DNA of 32,088 nucleotides. It comes from CAJXVY01 sp965660355. GTDB taxonomy: Bacteria; Actinomycetota; Actinomycetes; Actinomycetales; Microbacteriaceae. Location of the stretch: NCBI GenBank assembly GCA_965660355.1, contig CBFHZN010000012.1, positions 1 through 32,088 of the forward strand, read 5' to 3'. Every line of letters starts with the position of its first letter. Within the stretch, counting starts at the first letter, position 1. Of this stretch, positions 21,974 through 30,627 are shown piece after piece. The translations under genes were made by a program, and so were the position numbers. The notes under the pieces are model-generated. The model did no database searches. It was given only the letters and a program-made list of their open reading frames with translations, and was not told where the DNA came from.

Positions 21974-23514
21974 TAGTTATTGATTTTGGTGCTCAGTATG
22001 CGCAGCTGATTGCTAGGCGCGTTCGGGAAGCAAATGTTTATTCGGAGATTGCACCGCATGACATCTCCGCTGCAGATTTGATGCTTAGAAACCCATCCGC
22101 GCTAATTCTCAGCGGTGGACCATCAAGTGTTTATGAGCAGGGCTCTCCTTCGATGGATCCGCAAATTTTGGAACTCGGTGTTCCGGTTTTGGGCATTTGC
22201 TATGGATTTCAAACCCTTGCCCATGCACTTGGCGGGCAGGTTGATAATTCCGGGAAGAAAGAATACGGCGCAACTGATTTGAGCGTCAGTTCTGCTGGTG
22301 TTTTGTTGAATAGCCAACCGGAAGCGCAAGTTTGCTGGATGAGTCACGGTGATCAGGTCGTTATGGCACCTGAAGGATTTGAGGTTTTGGCCTCCACCGA
22401 GACCACTCCCGTTGCAGCCTTTGAATCTGTGGAGAAAAAAATCTTTGGGGTTCAATGGCACCCAGAGGTAAAACACAGTGAGTTTGGTCAAAACGTTTTA
22501 GAGAATTTTTTATACCAGGGTGCTGGCCTAAGCCCCAACTGGTCATCTGGGGATGTCATCTCCGAACAGGTTGAAAAGATTAGATCTCAGGTGGGAGATT
22601 CAAAAGTTATATGTGGGCTAAGCGGAGGAGTTGACTCAGCTGTTGCCGCAGCCCTGGTTCACAAAGCCATCGGTGATCAACTAACAGCGGTGTTTGTTGA
22701 TCACGGTTTATTGCGAAAAGGTGAAGCTGAGCAAGTGGAGCGTGACTATGTTGAAGCAACTGGCATCAAACTGAAAACCGTCAACGCCGAAAAGCAGTTT
22801 TTGGATGCGCTCGAAGGTGTCAGCGACCCAGAACAAAAGCGAAAGATTATTGGGCGCGAATTTATTAGGTCATTTGAGCAGGCAGAGCGCGAATTAATTG
22901 AAGAGGCGAAAGAAGAAAACCAAAAAATTGGCTTCCTGGTTCAAGGAACGCTTTATCCAGACGTAGTTGAATCTGGAGGAGGAGCAACAGCTGGAATTAA
23001 AAGCCACCACAACGTTGGTGGATTGCCAGAGGATCTGCAATTTGAACTTGTTGAGCCGCTGCGGACGTTATTTAAAGACGAGGTTAGAGACATAGGTCGC
23101 GAACTTGGCCTGCCTGAGCCAATCGTAAACCGCCAACCCTTTCCAGGTCCCGGCTTGGGAATCAGAATCATCGGCGAGGTCAATGCAGAGAGACTCGAGA
23201 TCCTTCGAGAGGCTGATGCAATAGTCCGTGAAGAGCTAAGTGCTGCGGGTATGGATCAAGAAATTTGGCAATCACCAGTTGTTTTGTTGGCCGATGTCAG
23301 GTCTGTTGGGGTTCAGGGTGATGGCAGAACCTATGGGCATCCGATTGTTTTGCGTCCAGTTAGCAGTGAAGATGCAATGACCGCTGATTGGTCCAGATTG
23401 GATTATGCATTACTGGCAAAGATTTCAAATCGAATCACTAACGAGGTTCAGGATGTAAACAGAGTGGTGTTGGATATCACCAGTAAACCGCCGGGGACCA
23501 TCGAATGGGAGTAA
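21961..23514 (+). CDS. guaA: GMP synthase (glutamine-hydrolysing), start codon ATC inferred
   Basis: GuaA amidates XMP to GMP with ATP and glutamine. The glutaminase domain has LSGGPSSVY, VLGICYGFQTLAHALGG (nucleophile about Cys80) and VQWHPEV. The ATP pyrophosphatase domain has SGGVDS at 221-226, and the C-terminal dimer domain ends TSKPPGTIEWE. The conserved first strand VIVIDFGAQYAQLIARRVRE is encoded from 21970, but the frame has no ATG, GTG or TTG between the stop codon at 21946 and codons 22078-22083. I place the start at ATC 21961, seven bases after GAAAGGG, giving 517 residues, the normal length. Starting at 22078 would remove the first strand and the DFGAQY motif. A base error or a rare ATC/ATA start are the options. 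Confidence 0.88.
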   Translation: MRPVIVIDFGAQYAQLIARRVREANVYSEIAPHDISAADLMLRNPSALILSGGPSSVYEQGSPSMDPQILELGVPVLGICYGFQTLAHALGGQVDNSGKKEYGATDLSVSSAGVLLNSQPEAQVCWMSHGDQVVMAPEGFEVLASTETTPVAAFESVEKKIFGVQWHPEVKHSEFGQNVLENFLYQGAGLSPNWSSGDVISEQVEKIRSQVGDSKVICGLSGGVDSAVAAALVHKAIGDQLTAVFVDHGLLRKGEAEQVERDYVEATGIKLKTVNAEKQFLDALEGVSDPEQKRKIIGREFIRSFEQAERELIEEAKEENQKIGFLVQGTLYPDVVESGGGATAGIKSHHNVGGLPEDLQFELVEPLRTLFKDEVRDIGRELGLPEPIVNRQPFPGPGLGIRIIGEVNAERLEILREADAIVREELSAAGMDQEIWQSPVVLLADVRSVGVQGDGRTYGHPIVLRPVSSEDAMTADWSRLDYALLAKISNRITNEVQDVNRVVLDITSKPPGTIEWE

Positions 23515-24398
23515 CCGAAGTTTTTGGCCACCGAGGTGCCAGTGGCTATCTGCCAGAAAACACGCTGGAGTCATTTGAGCTGGCCTTTGAGCAAAAGGCT
23601 GATGCGGTTGAGTTGGATTTGGTTCCAACAATTGACAATCAACTCATCATTCGCCATGAGCCAGAGTTATCAACCACCACAAATATCGCGGCCCTCACAC
23701 AGTTTCAAGAGAAACAAACCTCGGAGGTCATCGCAGGAGAAGAGCATTTTGGTTGGTTTAGTCATCATTTAACCTCAAGAGAAATACTGGAGCTTCGGGC
23801 AACTGAGAGATACCCAAACAGGACCGAATCAGCATCACATGATGGTAAATACATGATTCCCACATTGGGAGATTTATTGGCAGCCCCCGAGTTTTTTGGA
23901 AAAAAACTGATCATTGAGCTCAAGCACCCCGATTATTTTTTGGAACAGGGTTTTGATCTTGCACAGATGCTGAAACTGGAGCTTGACATTGCAGAGATGG
24001 ACCCTGAGGCCACTCATGATTTTATAATCGAAAGCTTTGACTGGCGAGGGTTGATTCGGGCCCAAGAACTTATCGGAGACAAAGCGAGCTATGTCTTTTT
24101 GGCAGAACCTGCCACCACTCCCGATGATGTTGATTTATTAATCGAGGCGGTTAGCGATAACTTCAATGGGTTATCTTTGGCCCTGCCTCAATTTCTAGCC
24201 AGCTTTGATGAGCAATCAATTGAAATCAATGACGTTTTAGAAAAAATCCAAGACAACCAATTGCTTGCCTTCACCTACACAGCAAGAATCGAGCAGGCAA
24301 TCGATGTTGAAAGAGATTTCAAATTATTGGCCACCGCTGGATTTGACGGAGTTTTTACCGACCAGCCTGACCTCTTTCGCAACTTTGTCAGCAGTTAG
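23505..24398 (+). CDS. Glycerophosphodiester phosphodiesterase
   Basis: This enzyme hydrolyses glycerophosphodiesters from lipid turnover to glycerol-3-phosphate and an alcohol. The 297-residue TIM-barrel protein begins GHRGASGYLPENT with catalytic His9. The metal ligands Glu36 and Asp38 are in VELDLV, and the second catalytic His51 is in RHEPEL. The C-terminal GFDGVFTDQPDLF is the usual GDPD ending. No signal peptide is present, so it is probably cytoplasmic. The ATG lies 10 bp inside guaA, indicating coupled translation. Confidence 0.92.
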   Translation: MGVTEVFGHRGASGYLPENTLESFELAFEQKADAVELDLVPTIDNQLIIRHEPELSTTTNIAALTQFQEKQTSEVIAGEEHFGWFSHHLTSREILELRATERYPNRTESASHDGKYMIPTLGDLLAAPEFFGKKLIIELKHPDYFLEQGFDLAQMLKLELDIAEMDPEATHDFIIESFDWRGLIRAQELIGDKASYVFLAEPATTPDDVDLLIEAVSDNFNGLSLALPQFLASFDEQSIEINDVLEKIQDNQLLAFTYTARIEQAIDVERDFKLLATAGFDGVFTDQPDLFRNFVSS

Positions 24399-24416
24399 AT
24401 TTAGGCTGGGGCGTCT

Positions 24417-26672
24417 ATGAGTCAACTAATTCCAAACCCTGCTGAGTCACTACTCGAGGGGCTAAACCCGCAACAGCAAAAAGCTGTTGAACACCGTGGT
24501 CGTGGTTTATTGATAGTTGCGGGAGCAGGGAGTGGGAAAACAAGGGTTCTTACCCACAGGATTGCCCATTTTTTGGCTAACCGAGAATTGTGGCCATCGC
24601 AGGTTTTGGCAATTACTTTCACCAACAAAGCAGCTAACGAAATGCGTGAGCGAGTGGAGGAATTGGTTGGGGAGACCGCAGAGGGGATGTGGATTAAGAC
24701 TTTCCACTCAACTTGTTTGCAGATTCTCAGACGAGAAGCCGATCATTTGTCTCAGGATTCCAACTTCACTGTCTATGACTCAAGTGATTCAAGGGCACTG
24801 ATCAAACGACTCATGCGAGAAGCAGGTGTTGAAGATACAGATTTGAAGCCACAGCAAATAGCAGCAGCTATTTCAAACGCCAAAAACGAGTTAAAAGATG
24901 CAGAGGATTTTTCATCCACTGCCGATAAATCAAATCCTAGAAACAGGGTAATCGCAGAGATTTATCACGCTTATACCGAGGAGCTAACTCGGAATAATGC
25001 GTTTGATTTTGATGATTTGATTGCGCAAACAGTGGGCTTGCTAAGAGCCTTTCCTGAAATCCGAGGGAAGTATCAAAAACGCTTTAGACATATTTTGGTT
25101 GACGAATATCAAGACACCAATCACGCCCAATACGCACTGATTCGAGAGCTAACAAGGCCTTTGCCGGAGGGCTATGAAAACGCCAACCCGCAAACGGGTG
25201 AATTATTGCCTCCGGTTGGGCTGACGGTGGTGGGAGATTCCGATCAGTCGATTTATGCATTCCGTGGTGCAGATATAAGAAATATCACTGAGTTTGAAAG
25301 AGATTTCCCGGGAGCCGAGACAATTCTTTTGGAGCAAAACTATCGCTCCACGCAAAACATTTTGAGTGCTGCGAATGCGGTTATTAGTCAAAACTTTGAC
25401 AGGCCCTCCAAAAACCTGTGGACAGATGCCGGCAGTGGAGAGCTACTAACTTTGTTCACAGGCTACGACGAGCGCAATGAAGCGGCCTTTGTGGTTGATC
25501 GAATAAGTGAACTGCACGAACAGGGTGTGAACCTCAATGAGGTTGCAATCCTCTATCGGACAAACGCTCTAACTCCGCCGGTGGAAAACGAATTGAAATC
25601 GCAGAGGATTCCCTATCAGGTAATCGGTGGTTTGAAATTTTACGAGCGGAAAGAAATCAAAGATGCACTTGCCTATTTAGTTTCGATTAGTAACCCAAGA
25701 GACGATGAAGCTGTCAGAAGAATCTTGAATACTCCGCCACGAGGAATTGGCGCAAAAACGGAATTGAAAATCGCCCAGCTGGCCAGGTCCAAAGACATCA
25801 GTTTTCAGCAGGCGCTATTGAATGTATCGGAACTTGGATTGGGTCCGAAGTTATCTGCTGCAATTGAAAGTTTCACCGAATTGCTTGGGAGACTTCGCGA
25901 TGAGGTTGAGATTGAGCAGCCGGCAAAGATTTTGGAACAGGTGCTAACCGGTTCTGGCTATAAAACCCAATTAGAAAACTCAAGAGACCCGCAGGATGAA
26001 GCAAGGGTTGAAAACTTGGATGCATTGATTGGTCAGGTTTATGACTACCAGGCCCAGAACCCCGAGGGAAGTCTCAGTGATTACTTAGCAGATGTAACTC
26101 TTGCAACTGCCACCGATGACCTTGATGAAGAATCAGGCGCAGTGTCACTGATGACTCTGCACACAGCCAAGGGGCTGGAATACCCAGTTGTGTTCCTAAT
26201 TGGTTTGGAGCAGGGAACACTTCCGCACGTCAGAGCCTTTGATGAACCTGGCGGGTTGGCTGAGGAGCGAAGGCTGATGTATGTCGGGATGACCAGGGCT
26301 AAACAAAAACTCGTTCTCAGCTGTGCATTGACTAGAACACTTTTTGGATCTCAACAATCGATGATGGCCAGTAGTTTCCTTGGCGACATCCCAGAGCAAC
26401 TAATAGATACCGTTGGTGAACGAAGAAGTGCGGCTTCTAGTCCAAAGCCAGTTAGCGCGTGGCAGGGGGCAATCACCACTCCGGCTCAGATTAGAGATAA
26501 CGATGATTTGCAATTGGTTGCTGGGGACCGAGTCAACCACGACAGTTTTGGCGAGGGAGAGGTGATTCAGGTGAATGGAAATCCTCCACGACAGACTGCC
26601 GAAATCAGATTTGATAGCGGCCAGATAAAGAAATTGATGGTGAAGGTGGCACCAATTCAGGTGCTGAAATAG
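24417..26672 (+). CDS. pcrA: ATP-dependent DNA helicase PcrA/UvrD
   Basis: This is a superfamily 1A 3'-5' helicase acting in nucleotide-excision repair, replication restart and removal of stalled complexes. The 751-residue protein has LNPQQQKAVEH (Q motif), Walker A GAGSGKT (36-42), TFTNKAANEMRERV, Walker B DEYQD (229-233), GDSDQSIYAFRGADI, EQNYRST, then LMTLHTAKGLEYPVVFLIGLEQG and EERRLMYVGMTRAK. The C-terminus (GDRVNHDSFGEGEVIQV and the residues after it) is the Tudor-like domain that PcrA uses to bind RNA polymerase, which favours PcrA over a general UvrD. The ATG has no ribosome site; TAGGCT (24402-24407) upstream may drive a transcript with almost no leader. Confidence 0.95.
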   Translation: MSQLIPNPAESLLEGLNPQQQKAVEHRGRGLLIVAGAGSGKTRVLTHRIAHFLANRELWPSQVLAITFTNKAANEMRERVEELVGETAEGMWIKTFHSTCLQILRREADHLSQDSNFTVYDSSDSRALIKRLMREAGVEDTDLKPQQIAAAISNAKNELKDAEDFSSTADKSNPRNRVIAEIYHAYTEELTRNNAFDFDDLIAQTVGLLRAFPEIRGKYQKRFRHILVDEYQDTNHAQYALIRELTRPLPEGYENANPQTGELLPPVGLTVVGDSDQSIYAFRGADIRNITEFERDFPGAETILLEQNYRSTQNILSAANAVISQNFDRPSKNLWTDAGSGELLTLFTGYDERNEAAFVVDRISELHEQGVNLNEVAILYRTNALTPPVENELKSQRIPYQVIGGLKFYERKEIKDALAYLVSISNPRDDEAVRRILNTPPRGIGAKTELKIAQLARSKDISFQQALLNVSELGLGPKLSAAIESFTELLGRLRDEVEIEQPAKILEQVLTGSGYKTQLENSRDPQDEARVENLDALIGQVYDYQAQNPEGSLSDYLADVTLATATDDLDEESGAVSLMTLHTAKGLEYPVVFLIGLEQGTLPHVRAFDEPGGLAEERRLMYVGMTRAKQKLVLSCALTRTLFGSQQSMMASSFLGDIPEQLIDTVGERRSAASSPKPVSAWQGAITTPAQIRDNDDLQLVAGDRVNHDSFGEGEVIQVNGNPPRQTAEIRFDSGQIKKLMVKVAPIQVLK

Positions 26673-26688
26673 ATTTTCAAATCAACGC

Positions 26689-26694
26689 TAGTAT
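26689..26694 (+). promoter_or_regulatory. Candidate -10 box of sucC-sucD
   Basis: TAGTAT in the context GCTAGTATT is the same nonamer as in the rplM promoter. It lies 33 bp before the sucC start. A convincing -35 is not visible. Confidence 0.4.
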
Positions 26695-26727
26695 TGAGCG
26701 CGTAAAGCGGATTTAGATAGGGAAACT

Positions 26728-27885
26728 GTGGATCTTTTTGAATATCAAGCCCGCGATTTATTTGAAGCCCATGGAGTTCCGGTGCTTAGGGGAATCATTG
26801 CTGACACCCCAGAGCAAGCGGAAGCGGCTGCCAAAGAAATCGGTGGAGTAGTTGTTGTCAAGGCTCAGGTGAAAACTGGAGGCCGTGGAAAAGCTGGTGG
26901 CGTAAAGGTTGCCAAAACCCCCGAGGAGGCCAAGGCTCACGCCGAGACAATCCTTGGATTGGACATTAAAGGCCATGTCGTAAAAAGAGTGATGATCGCG
27001 CAGGGGGCTGACATAGCGGAGGAGTATTACTTTTCTGTTTTGCTTGACCGCTCAAACAGAACCTTTTTAGCTCTTTGCTCAGTTGAGGGCGGTGTTGAAA
27101 TCGAACAGCTGGCCGAGGAGCGTCCCGAGGCGCTAGCCAAGGTTCAAATCAGCGCTAATGAGGGTATTGATTTAGCTAAGGCCAAAGAAATTGCCAGCGA
27201 AGCTAATTTTCCAGCAGAGCTTATTGATTCTGTCAGTGAAGTTTTTGTGAAGCTCTATGGGGTTTTTGAAAAAGAAGACGCCACCCTGGTTGAGGTCAAC
27301 CCACTGGTTAGAACCGGTGATGGGCAAATAATCGCACTCGATGGAAAAGTAACCCTTGACGAAAATGCTGAGTTCCGTCACGAACGTGAGCAAATGGAGC
27401 GAGACGAGCTTGATCCACTGGAGGCGAAGGCTCAGGAAAATGACCTGAACTACGTGAAGCTTGACGGTGAGGTCGGAATCATCGGAAACGGTGCGGGGCT
27501 TGTGATGTCAACTTTGGATGTTGTTGCCTACGCTGGTGAAAACCACGGTGGGGTGAAGCCTGCAAACTTTTTAGACATTGGTGGTGGTGCCAGTGCAGAG
27601 GTTATGGCAGCGGGCCTTGATGTGATTTTGGGAGATAGCCAGGTGAGGAGCGTTTTCGTAAACGTCTTCGGAGGAATCACCGCCTGTGACGCTGTTGCCA
27701 ATGGAATTGTTGGAGCACTGGAAAAACTTGGAAGTGCCGCAACCAAGCCACTAGTTGTAAGGCTTGATGGAAATAACGTGGATGAGGGAAGAAAAATCCT
27801 TAGCGATTACAACCACCCGCTAATTACCCTCGCTGAAACTATGGATGGCGGAGCCGACAGGGCCGCAGAATTGGCAAAGGGGTAA
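26728..27885 (+). CDS. sucC: Succinyl-CoA synthetase beta subunit (ADP-forming)
   Basis: SucC binds nucleotide and succinate in the TCA-cycle enzyme that makes ATP or GTP from succinyl-CoA. The 385-residue protein starts MDLFEYQARDLFEAHGVPV and has the ATP-grasp features VVKAQVKTGGRGKAGGVK, LVEVNPLVRTGDGQIIALD and the C-terminal GIIGNGAGLVMSTLD-type CoA-ligase fold, here as VGIIGNGAGLVMSTLDVV, then FVNVFGGITACDAVA. The start is GTG 26728 with AGGGA four bases upstream. sucD begins 2 bp after its stop. Confidence 0.97.
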   Translation: MDLFEYQARDLFEAHGVPVLRGIIADTPEQAEAAAKEIGGVVVVKAQVKTGGRGKAGGVKVAKTPEEAKAHAETILGLDIKGHVVKRVMIAQGADIAEEYYFSVLLDRSNRTFLALCSVEGGVEIEQLAEERPEALAKVQISANEGIDLAKAKEIASEANFPAELIDSVSEVFVKLYGVFEKEDATLVEVNPLVRTGDGQIIALDGKVTLDENAEFRHEREQMERDELDPLEAKAQENDLNYVKLDGEVGIIGNGAGLVMSTLDVVAYAGENHGGVKPANFLDIGGGASAEVMAAGLDVILGDSQVRSVFVNVFGGITACDAVANGIVGALEKLGSAATKPLVVRLDGNNVDEGRKILSDYNHPLITLAETMDGGADRAAELAKG

Positions 27886-27887
27886 TC

Positions 27888-28775
27888 ATGGCTATTTATC
27901 TAGATTCAGATTCAAAAATCATCGTTCAGGGAATGACCGGTGCCGAAGGCATGAAACACACCCAGCGAATGCTCGCTGGCGGTAGCAACATCGTTGGTGG
28001 AGTAAATCCACGTAAAGCTGGAGAGACAGTTGAGATTGAAGGCAACAATCTGCCTGTTTTTGGCTCGGTGGAAGAGGCAATGAGAATTACCGATGCAAAT
28101 GTGAGTGTGATTTTTGTACCACCGGCATTCGCTAAAGCGGCAATGGTTGAGGCGATAGATGCAGAAATGCCACTGATTGTCACAATCACCGAAGGTATTC
28201 CAGTTCATGACAGTGCCATGGCTTGGGATTACAACCTGCAAAAGGGAAACAGAAGTCGCATGATTGGCCCCAACTGCCCAGGAATCATTAGCCCAGGTAA
28301 ATCAAATGCAGGAATCACCCCAAGCAACATCACAGGCTCCGGTCCAATTGGTTTGGTTAGCAAAAGTGGAACTTTGACCTATCAGATGATGTTTGAGCTA
28401 AGAGACATTGGATTCTCGACTGGCATTGGTATTGGTGGTGATCCAGTGATTGGCACCACCCACATCGACGCCTTGGAAGCATTTGAGGCAGATGATGAAA
28501 CTCAGGCGATTGTGTTGATTGGTGAAATCGGTGGAGACAGCGAGGAAAAGGCTGCAGATTACATCTCCAAGCACGTTTCTAAGCCTGTTGTCGCATATGT
28601 TGCTGGTTTCACAGCTCCGGAAGGTAAGACCATGGGTCACGCCGGAGCGATCGTGTCTGGTTCAGCGGGTACCGCACAAGCTAAGAAAGAGGCCTTTGAG
28701 GCAGTGGGTGTGAAAGTTGGAAAGACTCCGAGTGAGACCGCGCAATTGATGCGCGATATCATCGCGGGTCAATAG
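27888..28775 (+). CDS. sucD: Succinyl-CoA synthetase alpha subunit
   Basis: SucD binds coenzyme A and carries the phosphohistidine. The 295-residue protein has IIVQGMTGAEGMKHTQRML near the N-terminus, then GPNCPGIISPGKSNAGITP, LVSKSGTLTYQMMFEL and IGIGGDPVIGTTHIDALEAF. The active-site histidine is probably His251 in TMGHAGAIVSG. The ATG lies just after the sucC stop, and the pair forms one transcription unit. Confidence 0.97.
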   Translation: MAIYLDSDSKIIVQGMTGAEGMKHTQRMLAGGSNIVGGVNPRKAGETVEIEGNNLPVFGSVEEAMRITDANVSVIFVPPAFAKAAMVEAIDAEMPLIVTITEGIPVHDSAMAWDYNLQKGNRSRMIGPNCPGIISPGKSNAGITPSNITGSGPIGLVSKSGTLTYQMMFELRDIGFSTGIGIGGDPVIGTTHIDALEAFEADDETQAIVLIGEIGGDSEEKAADYISKHVSKPVVAYVAGFTAPEGKTMGHAGAIVSGSAGTAQAKKEAFEAVGVKVGKTPSETAQLMRDIIAGQ

Positions 28776-28779
28776 CCCA

Positions 28780-30024
28780 TTGAATAGAGCGCTGGTCCCA
28801 GCCCTGGTGGCTGCACTGGAAGCGGCGCTCATTATTGCCATTGGCATTGGAATCACGCTGGCTCCATTGACCGTTGTTTGGTTGGTGGAGCCAGATCCCG
28901 ATTTCTCGTGGGCCACAAATTTGTTGTTGAGCGCCAATCTGTGGCTGGCCGCTCACGGGGTGGAAATAGGTATATCCTCGGGAGAACTGGCGGGGATTGA
29001 ATTCGATGCCTTCTCGATTGCCGCTATGCCATTGGGTTTGACCCTGATTACTGTTTTATTTGCCTACAGACTGGGAAGTAGACTCTCAAGCTCCGGCTCA
29101 CTGGTTTTGGGCTGGGTCGGTGGAATTGGGAGTTTTGGCTTCATTAGCCTTCTAGTTTCGCAAGCTTCCATTAGTGAATTTGTGGAGGCGGTTCAATGGC
29201 AGGCTGTTTTGTCACCAACTCTAATTTTTGCAACCACCGTGATTCTCTCGAGCCTTATTGGCAAAAACTTCATGATTGCCTCATCCAGCGAGCAGGTTGA
29301 GGCGGTTGAGCGAAGGATGATTCGTTCAAGTTTGGGAAAACTGAAATCATCACTTCACTGGTCGGTGAGAGTCCTAATAGACCCTGCCATTCGGGCTGGA
29401 AGCATGATTACACTATTTATGATTTCCGCCTCGGCAATAACCATGGCGGTTTTGCTGGGTTTGAACTGGGTTGAGGTAATAAGGCTTTATGAGGCTTTAC
29501 AGATAACTATTCCCGGTGGGGTGATTATTACCCTTGGCCAATTAGCACTTTTGCCAAACATGGTTGTATACATTCTCAGCTGGCTGATTGGACCGGGGTT
29601 TGCTATCGGTATCGGATCCAGTGTCAGCCCACTTGGAACCAACCTGGGCCCCCTCCCTGCACTCCCCGTATTCGGTGCTATTCCAAGCGAGAGTTTTGAG
29701 AGATCTATCTGGGTTGTTTTGCTAATCGGCCTTTTTGCGATCATCTCCTTGGTGATTATTAGAAAATCCACCGCTGATATTCGCTGGGAGTATGCAACGG
29801 GATACGGTGCCGCTTTTGCCTTAGCTTTGGGAGTGTCTTTGGTGAGTGCGCTGCAACTGGGGTTTCTAGCAGTGATTGCCAGTGGAGCATTTGGTCCCGG
29901 AAGGCTTCAGTTTGTCGGTGTTGAGCCAGTTAGTTTGATGTTGATCAGTTTTGTGGTGATTTTCATAAGCTCATTCCTTGCTGGTTTAGTTATTGCCAGG
30001 CCAGAGGATAAAAGGCAACGCTAG
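28780..30024 (+). CDS. DUF6350 / PerM-like integral membrane protein
   Basis: This is a 414-residue protein with about nine to ten hydrophobic segments. It occupies the slot that perM (Rv0955) holds between sucCD and purN in mycobacteria. PerM was linked there to cell division and persistence; in other actinobacteria the family is called DUF6350. Visible features are an N-terminal helix (LVPALVAALEAALIIAIGIG) and several short extracytoplasmic loops. A conserved-looking loop LIGPGFAIGIGSSVSPLGTN precedes LPALPVFGAIP. The match rests on position, length and the GPGFA.G...SP style of loop. The start is TTG 28780, four bases after the sucD stop. Confidence 0.75.
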   Translation: MNRALVPALVAALEAALIIAIGIGITLAPLTVVWLVEPDPDFSWATNLLLSANLWLAAHGVEIGISSGELAGIEFDAFSIAAMPLGLTLITVLFAYRLGSRLSSSGSLVLGWVGGIGSFGFISLLVSQASISEFVEAVQWQAVLSPTLIFATTVILSSLIGKNFMIASSSEQVEAVERRMIRSSLGKLKSSLHWSVRVLIDPAIRAGSMITLFMISASAITMAVLLGLNWVEVIRLYEALQITIPGGVIITLGQLALLPNMVVYILSWLIGPGFAIGIGSSVSPLGTNLGPLPALPVFGAIPSESFERSIWVVLLIGLFAIISLVIIRKSTADIRWEYATGYGAAFALALGVSLVSALQLGFLAVIASGAFGPGRLQFVGVEPVSLMLISFVVIFISSFLAGLVIARPEDKRQR

Positions 30025-30027
30025 GCT
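30022..30027 (+). promoter_or_regulatory. Candidate leaderless -10 box of purN
   Basis: TAGGCT ends 6 nt before the purN ATG at 30034 and overlaps the stop codon of the preceding gene. There is no ribosome site, so a leaderless purN-purH transcript is plausible. Confidence 0.4.
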
Positions 30028-30033
30028 TATCAA

Positions 30034-30627
30034 ATGCTCTCCGTGGTCACGCTTATTTCAGGTTCAGGTTCAAACCTGCAAGCACTTTTGAAAGCCTGTG
30101 ACAACCCTTTATACCCCGCAAAGATGCTGGCTGTTGGAAGCGATAATGTGGCACCTGGGCTTATGCACGCTGAACAGCACGGCATTCCCAATTTCGTCGT
30201 TGAACCCCAAAGATTCGAGTCCAGAGAAGCTTGGGCTGAGGTTTTAGCCAGCAACATAAGACACCTAAATCCAGATCTCATTGTCTTGGCTGGGTTTATG
30301 AAAATTCTCCCCGAGAGCTTTGTGAGAGAGTTTTATCCAAGGGTGATAAATCTTCACCCATCTCTTCTCCCCAAATTTCCTGGAGCGCATGCGGTGAGGG
30401 ATGCTCTTGATGCGGGGGAGGGTGTTACCGGTTGCACCCTGCACGTTGTTGATGCATTGGTTGATAGCGGTCCAATCATTGATTTCAGAAGTGTTTCAAT
30501 TGAAAGTGGTGATAGTGAGTCATCACTTCACGAAAAGATTAAGACCGAGGAAAAAAAGATGCTGACAGATGCTGTCAGGGCAATCGCTGAAAAACGAATC
30601 AATTTGGAGGAAATCGGTGGCAACTGA
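30034..30627 (+). CDS. purN: Phosphoribosylglycinamide formyltransferase
   Basis: PurN transfers a formyl group from 10-formyl-THF to GAR, the third step of purine synthesis. The 197-residue product shows LISGSGSNLQALL (phosphoribosyl-binding loop), then LAGFMKILPESFV and INLHPSLLPKFPGAHAVRDAL with the catalytic Asn-His of NLHPSLLP. GVTGCTLHVVDALVDSGPII supplies the catalytic aspartate. The start is ATG 30034. The 3' end overlaps purH by 11 bp. Confidence 0.96.
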   Translation: MLSVVTLISGSGSNLQALLKACDNPLYPAKMLAVGSDNVAPGLMHAEQHGIPNFVVEPQRFESREAWAEVLASNIRHLNPDLIVLAGFMKILPESFVREFYPRVINLHPSLLPKFPGAHAVRDALDAGEGVTGCTLHVVDALVDSGPIIDFRSVSIESGDSESSLHEKIKTEEKKMLTDAVRAIAEKRINLEEIGGN

